DNA of 6,098 bases from an uncultured Oscillibacter sp. (GCA_900544105.1 UQUC01000098.1:1-6098); one strand, 5' to 3'; shown: positions 1 to 5,911, numbered from the stretch's first letter. Notes: generated by a model from the letters alone, not told the origin. Made by a program: numbers and translations.

Positions 1-28
1 TGCATCTCAAAGTGACTTTTACGCGCAT
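1..28 (-). CDS. rpmG: 50S ribosomal protein bL33, N-terminal fragment (runs off left edge)
   Basis: Only the first nine codons are in the window, reading MRVKVTLRC on the minus strand. This matches the highly conserved start of bacterial bL33 (family pattern MRVKVTLxCTEC). bL33 is a small protein of the large ribosomal subunit. The Cys at residue 9 fits the first cysteine of the zinc-binding (C+) form, but the other three cysteines lie outside the window. The start is supported by a strong Shine-Dalgarno seven bases upstream and a good promoter farther up. In Firmicutes rpmG is commonly followed by secE and nusG, which would lie beyond the left edge; that is expectation, not something seen here. 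The call rests on a short stretch, but motif, ribosome binding site and promoter agree. Confidence 0.85.
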
Positions 29-35
29 TAACGGC

Positions 36-44
36 ACCTCCTTA
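36..44 (-). promoter_or_regulatory. Strong Shine-Dalgarno of rpmG
   Basis: Minus-strand TAAGGAGGT is nearly the full anti-16S complement and lies 7 bases before the rpmG ATG. It fixes the start codon and suggests high translation, as expected for a ribosomal protein. Confidence 0.9.
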
Positions 45-49
45 TTATT

Positions 50-78
50 GGTATCGTTCCCGGCGTGCCGGGGATACC
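50..78 (-). other. Stable hairpin in the rpmG leader, next to the Shine-Dalgarno
   Basis: GGTATC (50-55) pairs with GATACC (73-78), and CCCGG (59-63) pairs with CCGGG (68-72) around a short CGTG loop. A three-base bulge (56-58) lies on one side. On the rpmG transcript the hairpin ends five bases before the Shine-Dalgarno. No U-run follows on either strand, so it is not a standard terminator. It could be an mRNA-stabilising or translational control structure; its function is not known. Confidence 0.6.
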
Positions 79-114
79 GACTGCCTCCCTGCGGTTTTGA
101 AAGCGGCCCTCCCC

Positions 115-139
115 TGTGCGTAAAGCGAAAAAACGCACA
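115..139 (-). other. Hairpin in the early rpmG leader
   Basis: TGTGCG (115-120) pairs with CGCACA (134-139) around a 13-base A-rich loop (plus-strand view). CCTGTG at 113-118 could instead pair with CACAGG at 157-162, so two mutually exclusive folds can be drawn in the leader. Whether this has a regulatory role is unknown. Confidence 0.4.
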
Positions 140-170
140 ACAAAAAAGCCCTTTTTCACAGGTAATGCTG

Positions 171-199
171 ATTTTAACACAGAACCTCCCCGCCGTCAA
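171..199 (-). promoter_or_regulatory. Sigma-A promoter of rpmG
   Basis: On the minus strand, TTGACG (194-199) and TAAAAT (171-176) are separated by exactly 17 bases, each one base off consensus. Transcription would start near position 164, giving a leader of about 135 nt before the rpmG ATG. The promoter fires away from the serC promoter. Confidence 0.8.
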
Positions 200-222
200 T
201 CCTTTTTTTGCGAAAAATTGTA
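200..222 (-). promoter_or_regulatory. UP-element-like A/T block upstream of the rpmG promoter
   Basis: Directly upstream of the -35 the minus strand reads CAATTTTT, then CGC, then AAAAAAA. This resembles the two-part UP element contacted by the C-terminal domains of the RNA polymerase alpha subunit (A/T-rich distal part, three-base gap, A-tract proximal part). Another A-tract lies at 232-238. Such elements are typical of strong rRNA and ribosomal protein promoters. Confidence 0.55.
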
Positions 223-302
223 GAAACACCGTTTTTTTCCTTTGCAGACGGTTTTACCGGAGCGCCGCAGATTTTATCCGTCAGATTTTGCCGCTTTTTC
301 CG

Positions 303-331
303 TTGATTCCCGGCGGGATCCGCATTATAAT
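303..331 (+). promoter_or_regulatory. Sigma-A promoter of serC
   Basis: TTGATT (303-308) and a perfect TATAAT (326-331) are separated by 17 bases. The predicted start is near 338, leaving a 5' leader of only about 27 nt before the serC ATG. There is no room for a T-box or riboswitch, so any amino-acid control would act at the promoter. Confidence 0.8.
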
Positions 332-364
332 GAGAGAAAATTTTCAGATTGCGAGGAAGCGCCC

Positions 365-1453
365 ATGAGATATGACCGTGTTTACAACTTTTCCGCCGGA
401 CCTGCTATGATGCCGGAGTCCGTTCTGGAGGAGATCGCCGCCGAAGTGCTAAACTATCACGGCAGCGGTATGAGCGTCATGGAGATGAGCCACCGCTCTC
501 CGGTATTTCAGGAGATCCTGTCTCAGGCGGAAGCCGATCTGCGGACGCTGATGCACATTCCTGATAACTATAAGGTACTCTTCATTCAGGGCGGCGGTAC
601 AGTGCAGTTTGCCATGGTCCCCATGAACCTGATGAAAAACGGCGTGGCCTGCTATGTGGAGACCGGTGCCTGGAGCAAAAAGGCCATTGCCGAGGCCAAG
701 CGGTACGGTGAAGTCAAGATCGTTGCCTCCTCCGCCGATAAGAACTTCTCCTACCTCCCCGACTGCTCCGATCTGGACATCCCGGACAACGCCGATTACG
801 TCTACATCTGCGAAAATGAGACCATCAACGGCACCGCCTACCACACGCTGCCAAACACCAAGGGCAAGGTTCTGGTGGCGGACCAGTCCTCCCTGTTCCT
901 CTCCCGCCCCTGCGACGTCAGCAAGTACGGTCTGATCTGGGCCGGCGTCCAGAAGAACGTAGGCCCCGCCGGCATGGCCATTGTCATCATCCGGGAGGAC
1001 CTGATCCGGGAGGACCTGCCGGAATTCGTCCCCACCTATCTCCGCTACAAGACCCACGCTGACGCCGACTCCCTTTATAATACCCCCAACTGCTGGTCCA
1101 TCTACTGCTGCGGCAAGGTGTTCCAATATCTGTTGGCCAACGGCGGATTGGAGGCCATGGCGCAGCGTAACGAAGAAAAGGCCGCCGTTCTGTACGATTT
1201 CCTGGACCGGAGCAAATTCTTCACTGCCGCTGTCCGGAAGGAGGACCGCTCCCTGATGAACGTCCCCTTCTTCTCCCCCTCCAAGGAGCAGGACGCCGAG
1301 GTAGCGGCCTCCGCCAAGGCCGCCGGATTCGACAATCTGAAGGGCCACAAGAGCGTCGGCGGTCTTCGGGCCTCCATCTACAACGCCATGCCCAAGGAGG
1401 GCGTGGAGGCGCTGGTGGACTTCCTGAAAAAGTACGAGGCGGAGCATATCTGA
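365..1453 (+). CDS. serC: Phosphoserine aminotransferase
   Basis: This 362-residue, PLP-dependent cytosolic enzyme (EC 2.6.1.52) converts 3-phosphohydroxypyruvate and glutamate to phosphoserine and 2-oxoglutarate, the second step of serine synthesis. It has the usual SerC length of about 360 aa. Family landmarks are all present: NFSAGPA at 8-14, MSHRSPVF at 41-48, the QGGGTVQF cofactor loop at 75-82, GAW at 101-103, the PLP-pocket Asp173 in ADQSS, and PLP Lys197 in GVQKNVGPAG. The C-terminal KGHKSVGGLRASIYNAMP block carries the substrate-binding arginine. ADQSS differs slightly from the more usual ADMSS. The ATG at 365 is chosen because GAGGAAG lies five bases upstream and the protein then begins like its family. 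An in-frame start at 242 would precede the promoter. serA, often adjacent to serC, is not here. Identification is secure. Confidence 0.97.
   Translation: MRYDRVYNFSAGPAMMPESVLEEIAAEVLNYHGSGMSVMEMSHRSPVFQEILSQAEADLRTLMHIPDNYKVLFIQGGGTVQFAMVPMNLMKNGVACYVETGAWSKKAIAEAKRYGEVKIVASSADKNFSYLPDCSDLDIPDNADYVYICENETINGTAYHTLPNTKGKVLVADQSSLFLSRPCDVSKYGLIWAGVQKNVGPAGMAIVIIREDLIREDLPEFVPTYLRYKTHADADSLYNTPNCWSIYCCGKVFQYLLANGGLEAMAQRNEEKAAVLYDFLDRSKFFTAAVRKEDRSLMNVPFFSPSKEQDAEVAASAKAAGFDNLKGHKSVGGLRASIYNAMPKEGVEALVDFLKKYEAEHI
989..1018 (+). repeat. Perfect 15-bp tandem duplication inside serC
   Basis: ATCCGGGAGGACCTG occurs twice head to tail and encodes IREDL-IREDL (residues 209-218), just after the PLP-lysine motif. 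The reading frame is kept. As far as I recall, relatives have similar residues with different codons here, so the perfect DNA repeat may be convergence or slippage rather than an added segment. Confidence 0.8.
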
Positions 1454-1490
1454 CCGAACCGAGAAAAAATCAACCGAAAGGATGCGGACC

Positions 1491-1655
1491 GTGAAAAAGG
1501 CCGTTTTAAAGATCTTCCTCACCTTTGCGATCCTGAGTGTGATCTGCTGCGCCTTTTGGCAACTCAGATGGCTAACGTCCGCCAGCGAAGTCGCGACATT
1601 GTTCGCTATAACCGGTAGGGTCACTGTCATCGACCTTGCTTGGACTTTCCTCTGA
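1491..1655 (+). CDS. Possible small membrane protein, unrecognised
   Basis: This 54-residue reading frame sits between serC and the terminator, 37 bases after the serC stop, so it would share the serC transcript. The GTG start is preferred because GAAAGGA (1476-1482) lies eight bases upstream. The in-frame ATG at 1482 overlaps that site and would leave no spacing. The product starts MKKAVLKIF, has two to three lysines followed by a hydrophobic run (about residues 4-24, with CC at 19-20), and ends with a second, weaker hydrophobic stretch (about 34-54). One or two membrane helices, or a signal-like anchor, are plausible. Codons in the second half (AGA, CTA, ATA, AGG) are rarer than in neighbouring genes, which weakens the coding case. 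I recognise no family, and it may be a chance frame or a decayed remnant. Confidence 0.4.
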   Translation: MKKAVLKIFLTFAILSVICCAFWQLRWLTSASEVATLFAITGRVTVIDLAWTFL

Positions 1656-1678
1656 AAGAAAATACAGAACCGAACATA

Positions 1679-1708
1679 AAAATTCCCGCCGATGGCGGGA
1701 ATTTTTTT
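1679..1708. terminator. Bidirectional intrinsic terminator between serC and rnmV
   Basis: A perfect 12-bp stem AAAATTCCCGCC / GGCGGGAATTTT has a GAT loop (1691-1693). It is followed by a T-run to 1708 on the plus strand and by TTTTT on the minus strand. It lies 23 bases after the small frame downstream of serC and five bases after the rnmV stop. It therefore ends both converging units. Confidence 0.93.
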
Positions 1709-1713
1709 ACAGC

Positions 1714-2313
1714 TTACAGTTCTTCCGTCGTCAGGACGCGTTCCAGCTCTTCCCGATCGGTCAGCAGGTTCAGTGCCTCCAGCATCCCGTTGGCGGTCAG
1801 GTGCTCCGGCAGATCCAGCCGCCGGAGCAGCGCCTGCCGCCGCTGGCTGCTGTCTGCTCCTCCGGCCAGCCCCCATTCCATCAGGTCTGCCTTGGTGATG
1901 GGTGTTTTTTCCGCCGCCTGTTCCCCCGTTTCGTCTAAAAACGTGGCCCCCGCCCGGCGGAGAGCCTCTAAAATCACCTCTGACTTCATCCCTTCTACCC
2001 CCAGCTTACCCTCCTTGCCGGGAGCCCGCTTCCGTTTCTCCTTGCCGTGGATGTCCGGGATATATGCCTGCTTCACCTGCTCCTTGGGCAGCGCCCCCTT
2101 CAGGTAGTTGCGGATCACAAAACCAGCGCCGTCGCTGTCCGTCAGGACGATCAGTCCCCGCTCCGCCGCCAAGCGCCGGAGAAAGGCCACCTTTTCCTTG
2201 TCGTTGAACACAGCAAAACCGCCCAGTGTCACCACCGTGGCGTCCACCACCTGTGCCAGCGTATTCTTATCGTAGCGCCCCTCCACTACGATGACTTCCT
2301 TGATCTTTCTCAT
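1714..2313 (-). CDS. rnmV: Ribonuclease M5 (5S rRNA maturation)
   Basis: This 199-residue Toprim nuclease trims precursor 5S rRNA to its mature ends; in Bacillus it acts on the precursor bound to protein uL18. The Toprim fold is visible: catalytic Glu11 in IVVEGRYDKN and the Asp pair D59/D61 in LTDSDGAGFVIRN. Two RNase M5 blocks follow, YIPDIHGKEKRK (84-95) and EGKLGVEG (101-108). The C-terminal part (about 130-190, TKADLMEWGLAGG onward) matches the small domain that follows Toprim in this family (DUF4093). The ATG at 2313 is chosen because it overlaps the holA stop as ATGA and has TTAGGAG ten bases upstream. A longer in-frame start at 2409 would add 32 low-complexity residues inside holA. 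It is the last gene of the operon. rnmV commonly neighbours rsmA (ksgA); here it follows holA. Confidence 0.93.
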   Translation of the reverse strand: MRKIKEVIVVEGRYDKNTLAQVVDATVVTLGGFAVFNDKEKVAFLRRLAAERGLIVLTDSDGAGFVIRNYLKGALPKEQVKQAYIPDIHGKEKRKRAPGKEGKLGVEGMKSEVILEALRRAGATFLDETGEQAAEKTPITKADLMEWGLAGGADSSQRRQALLRRLDLPEHLTANGMLEALNLLTDREELERVLTTEEL

Positions 2314-3365
2314 TTTCGGGCCGCTCCTAACCGGGCCAGCAGCAGTTTCAGTTCCTCTGCCGGGTCTACCCCCCGTTGGCTCTTCATCCGCAGATCTGCC
2401 ACCTGACACATTTTCACAGCGTCACCGCACCACCGGGCGCTGACCCGCTTGGCGGACTGTAACAGCAGCTTCGCCGGATAGTCCGAGCGCATCTCCCACA
2501 GCTCCATGAGCCAGTATTTGTCCTTGCCGCTGTCAATGGCCATCCGAGCGGTGTAGAGCCGTCGCAGCTGGCTCCCCAGCGCCGCCAGGATCACGATGGG
2601 TTCCTCCTGCATTTTCAGCAGGTCTCCCAAAATGGCAGCAGCCTTATTGTAGTCGCTCTGGGACACCGCGTCCGTCATTTTGAAGATCTCCGCCGACAGC
2701 ACAGGATCCGCCACAGCGTCAATGTCCCGCTGGGTGATGACCTCCCCCTTGGCGTAGGCACCGATCTTGGCGATCTCCTGAGAAAGCCCCGTCATCAACC
2801 CGCCGCAGAGGAAAATGAGATACTCCGCCGTCTGCCGGCCGATCTGCTTCCCCAGCGCCCGGAACCGCCGTGTGATCCACGCCGTCAGATCCGAGGTGTC
2901 CTGGGCTTTGAATTCAATGGGCGTCACATGACCGTCCATAGCCTTACACAGCTTTTTCATGGTCTTGTTCTGCTTGTAGGCCACTGTATCGTACACAAAC
3001 ACGATGCAGCAGTACTCCGGCAGATCCTCAAGCAGGGCGATGAACCGCTCCCGCTGATCCTCGTTCAGTTTGTAGATGTCCCAGTCCGTCACCACGATCA
3101 GCGTCCGCTCCGCCATCATAGGCATGGCCTCCGCCATTTCCGTCAGGCTTTGGGCCGTCAGGTCCTTGCCCTCCAGAGCGTGATAGTTGAATTCCTCAAA
3201 CCCGGCGGGGATCAGTCTTTTCCGGATCTCCCCCAGATAGTATTCCCGGAGGTAACTCTCCTCTCCGTAAAAGAGATAGGCGTTCCCCAGAGGATTCCCC
3301 TCTTTCAGATCTGTTTTCAGTTTTTGATAGGCTTCGTTCTTTGTGGTTTTCTTTGCGTATGCCAT
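2310..3365 (-). CDS. holA: DNA polymerase III, delta subunit
   Basis: This 351-residue clamp-loader subunit opens the beta sliding clamp and works with delta-prime and the tau/gamma subunits in the replisome. Length is normal for the family. The N-terminal AAA+-like domain shows LFYGEESYLREYYLGEI (about 31-47) in place of a functional Walker A, then RTLIVV and VFVYD strands. The middle region carries the typical GLMTGLSQEIAKIGAYA helix (about 190-205). The C-terminal collar-type domain has the pattern around EEPIVILAALGSQLRRLYTAR. The start ATG has TTAGGAG at 3372-3378, six bases upstream. The comEC stop codon lies inside that site, so translation of the two genes is probably coupled. comEC and holA also sit close together in Bacillus subtilis (holA is yqeN there), which supports the call. 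Confidence 0.94.
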   Translation of the reverse strand: MAYAKKTTKNEAYQKLKTDLKEGNPLGNAYLFYGEESYLREYYLGEIRKRLIPAGFEEFNYHALEGKDLTAQSLTEMAEAMPMMAERTLIVVTDWDIYKLNEDQRERFIALLEDLPEYCCIVFVYDTVAYKQNKTMKKLCKAMDGHVTPIEFKAQDTSDLTAWITRRFRALGKQIGRQTAEYLIFLCGGLMTGLSQEIAKIGAYAKGEVITQRDIDAVADPVLSAEIFKMTDAVSQSDYNKAAAILGDLLKMQEEPIVILAALGSQLRRLYTARMAIDSGKDKYWLMELWEMRSDYPAKLLLQSAKRVSARWCGDAVKMCQVADLRMKSQRGVDPAEELKLLLARLGAARK

Positions 3366-3374
3366 GATGTGCTC

Positions 3375-5612
3375 CTAATCAAATGATAGATAGACCGTCC
3401 CGTGGCGGTCCGTCCGGTAAATATCGCAGCCTGCCCGGGCCAGCCGCCGCAGGGTATCCTCTGCCGGATGCCCGTAGGAATTGCTTCCCACGCTGATGAT
3501 GACCGTTCCAGGCGTCACCGCGTCCAGCAGTTCCTTCGATGTAGAGTTCTTGGATCCATGATGCCCCGCCATGAGAACATCCAGCTCCGGCAGCTCATAC
3601 GTCTCGATCAGCTTCTTTTCCGTGGCCCGCTCCATGTCGCCGGTGATGAGGAAGCTATGCTCCCCCGCCGAAGCCAGCACAGTGAGGCCCAGTTCATTGC
3701 TCCCGCTGACGCCCACAGGCGGGAAAATGGTCAATTCTCCATCCCCAAAGGGCAGACGGGTCTCCTCGGTCACGGTCTCCACATCCATGCCGTACCGCTC
3801 CGCCAGTTCCAGCAGCCGGTCCAGCGCCGCGCCGCCCTCCGCCTTTGGGATCGTCAGGGTCTCCGCGTCCATCCGGGCCAATAAATGCTCCACGCCGTTG
3901 ATGTGGTCATCGTCGAAATGGGTCAAAATCACTCGGTCCACACGGCGGCAGCCCATAGTCAGCAGCTCATCCGCCGTGTCGCATCCGGCGTCCCGCCAGC
4001 TGTTTCCGCTGCCGCAGTCCACTAAGGCAGTCTCCGTCCCGGATCTCAAAATAACGCTCTGTCCCTGTCCCACGTCCACCGCCGCGGCGTTCAGCCGGTG
4101 ACAGAACCGGCTCTCCCCCGCCCGCACCGTCACCGCCAGCGTCAGGACGCTCAGCGCGGCGGCCACGGCAAATTTTCGCCGACCCTTGGGCTTTAGCAGC
4201 CACGCGGCAGCAAACAGGAGATACACGAACCCCATCCAGTATTTCAGGTAGGGATTGCAGAAATACACGCCATGATACGGCAGCGCCGCCAGTACGTGAC
4301 ACACGGCCAGAATGTACCGGATCAGCAGCCGGGGCACAACGCCGATCACCGTCCCCAGCGGCAGGAAGAAAAAGCTGAGAAGTACCGCCGCCAACCCGCC
4401 GATGAACACGATGCCCACCGCCCACAGGCACAACAGGTTGCTCAAAAGGGACACCGGGGCGAAACTGCCGAAATAGTAGGCGCTGATAGGCGCCGTCAGT
4501 GCCAGACACCCGAAGGTTGTCGAAATACTAACAGCTGTAAAGGTAAGTAGCCTGCCATGTTTCCCCTCTCCCGCCAGGACCCGATAGAGCCTGGGAGACA
4601 GCCACAGCAGCCCCACCACCGCTCCAAAGGACAGCTGCAAGCTGACGGACTTCGCCGCAAAGGGGTTGTCCAGTAAGATCAGGAACAGCGCCGCCATCAA
4701 AGCCGTTGGTGGGTCGCTCTCCCGGCGGAACAGGGGCGCCGCCGTCAGAAAGCTCAGCATCACGCAGGCCCGCACCACCGAGGGAGATCCGCCGGTGAGC
4801 ACTGCGTAGAAGATCAGCGTGGGGATGGCTGCCGCCGCTGTCAGACGCCGCCGGTGCTTTCCCGCAAGAAAGCCCACCATCGCCAGCAGATATGCGCAGT
4901 GCATTCCGCTGACTGCCAGAATGTGATAGACCCCCGCCTCGGACAGGTCCACATCTGCCTGAGTGGACAGCTCCCCCTTCCGGCCCGTCAGCAGCGCCAG
5001 CAGAAAACCGGCGTCATCTCCGGAGAATAATTCCCGGATGCGTTCCTGCATGGCCCGGCCCAACCGGGCGGGCCACCAACGGGGCGCGTCCACCGACCCA
5101 GCATGGAAGGCCACCGCCCCCCGGCTGTACGCCAGAAGAAACACACCCTTGGAGTTGAATACCGTCACATCGTCATCCCGGATGCGGGACGCGCTTTGCA
5201 GATACACCTCGTCGGTGAGGCACTGACCGGGAGAAAGCTGCAAAAGAGGCAGATCACCGTAGTAGGTCAGCTTCCCCGGCACCCCCTCCGCCCGCACCGT
5301 CACCTTTGCGCCGAAGCGGGTCTCGGTAGGATACTCCGTCAGTGTCATGGTCAAGGCCCGCTGGCTGTCCGCCAAGGCCTCCATAGGCACACTGATCTGT
5401 CGGACATACAGCCAGTTCCACCCCAGCGCCAGCGCCGCGCCCACCAGACAGAGGATCGCCCGCTTTCGCCAATATTCCGGCAAAAGCAGCGCCCCAACGC
5501 CCAGCGCGAGGCACACCAGGCCGCCGGGCAGCAGCCACCCGCCCGGCAGCAGATACTGCGCCAGAAAGATCCCTGCGGCAAACCCGCCGCAGAACAACGC
5601 CAGCCGTCTCAT
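3375..5612 (-). CDS. comEC: ComEC/Rec2-family DNA uptake channel protein
   Basis: This 745-residue integral membrane protein is the channel that brings single-stranded DNA into the cell during natural transformation. Two N-terminal membrane helices (about 4-44 and 52-70) are followed by an extracytoplasmic domain (about 75-170, DUF4131 type). The multi-helix competence domain (about 195-475) contains ILAVSGMHCAYL (231-242), GGSPSVVRA (274-282) and SLQLSFGAVVGL (324-335). The C-terminal metallo-beta-lactamase-like domain (about 505-745) has DVGQG (513-517), HFDDDH (565-570), ITGDM (656-660), GHHGS (683-687) and His715. The HxDxDH form, rather than HxHxDH, is usual for ComEC. All three domains are intact, so the gene looks functional. 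The ATG overlaps the upstream regulator's stop by 4 bp and lacks a well-spaced Shine-Dalgarno (GGAG is 14 bases away), suggesting translational coupling. comEA is not adjacent. Confidence 0.96.
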   Translation of the reverse strand: MRRLALFCGGFAAGIFLAQYLLPGGWLLPGGLVCLALGVGALLLPEYWRKRAILCLVGAALALGWNWLYVRQISVPMEALADSQRALTMTLTEYPTETRFGAKVTVRAEGVPGKLTYYGDLPLLQLSPGQCLTDEVYLQSASRIRDDDVTVFNSKGVFLLAYSRGAVAFHAGSVDAPRWWPARLGRAMQERIRELFSGDDAGFLLALLTGRKGELSTQADVDLSEAGVYHILAVSGMHCAYLLAMVGFLAGKHRRRLTAAAAIPTLIFYAVLTGGSPSVVRACVMLSFLTAAPLFRRESDPPTALMAALFLILLDNPFAAKSVSLQLSFGAVVGLLWLSPRLYRVLAGEGKHGRLLTFTAVSISTTFGCLALTAPISAYYFGSFAPVSLLSNLLCLWAVGIVFIGGLAAVLLSFFFLPLGTVIGVVPRLLIRYILAVCHVLAALPYHGVYFCNPYLKYWMGFVYLLFAAAWLLKPKGRRKFAVAAALSVLTLAVTVRAGESRFCHRLNAAAVDVGQGQSVILRSGTETALVDCGSGNSWRDAGCDTADELLTMGCRRVDRVILTHFDDDHINGVEHLLARMDAETLTIPKAEGGAALDRLLELAERYGMDVETVTEETRLPFGDGELTIFPPVGVSGSNELGLTVLASAGEHSFLITGDMERATEKKLIETYELPELDVLMAGHHGSKNSTSKELLDAVTPGTVIISVGSNSYGHPAEDTLRRLARAGCDIYRTDRHGTVYLSFD

Positions 5613-5830
5613 TTGACAGGATACGGCTCCGGCCGATCCGTCCGTCCCAGCAGGTAGTCTGTACTGACGTGGTAGTAGTCCGCCAGCTTATCCAGCACCC
5701 ACGCCGGAGTTTCCCGTTCGCCGCTTTCGTAGCGCCGGTAAACGCTGCGGTGCATATTCAAATATTCCGCTATTGCTTTTTGAGATTTGTCATGATCTTC
5801 TCTCAAATCCCGCAAGCGTCTGATCTCCAT
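5609..5830 (-). CDS. XRE-family helix-turn-helix transcriptional regulator
   Basis: This 73-residue protein is essentially a single HTH_3 (Cro/CI-type) domain. Residues 2-61 run from EIRRLRDLRED through KAIAEYLNMHRSVYRRYESGER (the helix-turn-helix and YExG turn) to KLADYYHVSTDYLLGRTD, all typical of the family. There is no sensor or dimerisation domain beyond this, so it resembles small autoregulating repressors. The ATG at 5830 is chosen because GGTGA lies five bases upstream and the protein then starts at the domain boundary. A frame extended to 5890 would read through the palindrome at 5844-5871 and add 20 unrelated residues. It is the first gene of the operon, and its stop overlaps the comEC start as ATGA. 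A role in controlling itself and comEC is inferred from position. The family has many functions, so the signal it responds to cannot be told. Confidence 0.9.
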   Translation of the reverse strand: MEIRRLRDLREDHDKSQKAIAEYLNMHRSVYRRYESGERETPAWVLDKLADYYHVSTDYLLGRTDRPEPYPVK

Positions 5831-5835
5831 AAGAA

Positions 5836-5840
5836 TCACC
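5836..5840 (-). promoter_or_regulatory. Shine-Dalgarno deciding the regulator start
   Basis: Minus-strand GGTGA lies five bases before the ATG at 5830. The alternative upstream start at 5890 has no comparable site, which favours the shorter protein. Confidence 0.65.
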
Positions 5841-5843
5841 CTA

Positions 5844-5871
5844 TTGAATGTTACCAATTGGAAACATTCAA
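5844..5871. promoter_or_regulatory. 28-bp near-perfect palindrome, likely operator of the XRE regulator
   Basis: TTGAATGTT-A-CCAATTGG-A-AACATTCAA is symmetric at 26 of 28 positions; the only mismatched pair is A5853 with A5862. Its inner edge lies 13 bases upstream of the regulator ATG, so it would fall in the 5' leader or overlap the promoter. Its size and symmetry fit binding by a dimer or tetramer of a small Cro/CI-like repressor. A partly similar half-site, TGGGAACA on the minus strand, lies at 5882-5889. Autorepression is inferred. A cruciform or RNA hairpin role is less likely, because the palindrome has no loop and no U-run. Confidence 0.7.
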
Positions 5872-5905
5872 ATCGGATAATTGTTCCCATACGGAGCCAA
5901 CTTAG

Positions 5906-5911
5906 AGTATA
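5906..5911 (-). promoter_or_regulatory. Weak candidate -10 box for the regulator-comEC operon
   Basis: Minus-strand TATACT is a good -10 match, but the hexamer 17 bases upstream (TGGCGG) is a poor -35 and there is no extended -10 TG. If used, transcription would start near 5899 and the palindrome would lie downstream of the start, where a bound protein could block elongation or initiation. The true promoter is not certain. Confidence 0.3.

Noticed and set aside
45..300. tRNA or known riboswitch in the intergenic region
   Set aside because: I looked for acceptor-stem and TTCGANNC-like T-loop signals and for T-box or riboswitch cores and found none. The hairpins present do not make a cloverleaf.
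242..364. Longer serC start at 242
   Set aside because: It would start upstream of the clear promoter and add 41 residues not seen in the family. The ATG at 365 has a proper ribosome binding site.
12..368. Plus-strand open frame of 118 codons at the left edge
   Set aside because: It overlaps the rpmG start, leader and both promoters, has no ribosome binding site and encodes nothing recognisable.
565..570. Apparent loss of a metal-binding His in the ComEC C-terminal domain (HFDDDH at residues 565-570; residue numbering, not window positions)
   Set aside because: Asp at the third position (HxDxDH) is usual for ComEC proteins, so this is not an inactivating change.
449..1876. Antisense open frame of 475 codons across serC and the rnmV end
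   Set aside because: It lies opposite serC and crosses the bidirectional terminator and part of rnmV. Its product is a low-complexity G/V/A/R-rich sequence with no recognisable motif. Long antisense frames are expected in DNA with GC-rich third codon positions.
2314..2409. Longer rnmV start at 2409
   Set aside because: The added residues lie inside holA in another frame and are low in complexity. RNase M5 proteins begin near KEVIVVEG, as the ATG at 2313 gives.
5831..5890. Longer start of the XRE regulator at 5890
   Set aside because: The extension is a translation of the palindrome and its flanks, does not resemble the family and has no ribosome binding site.
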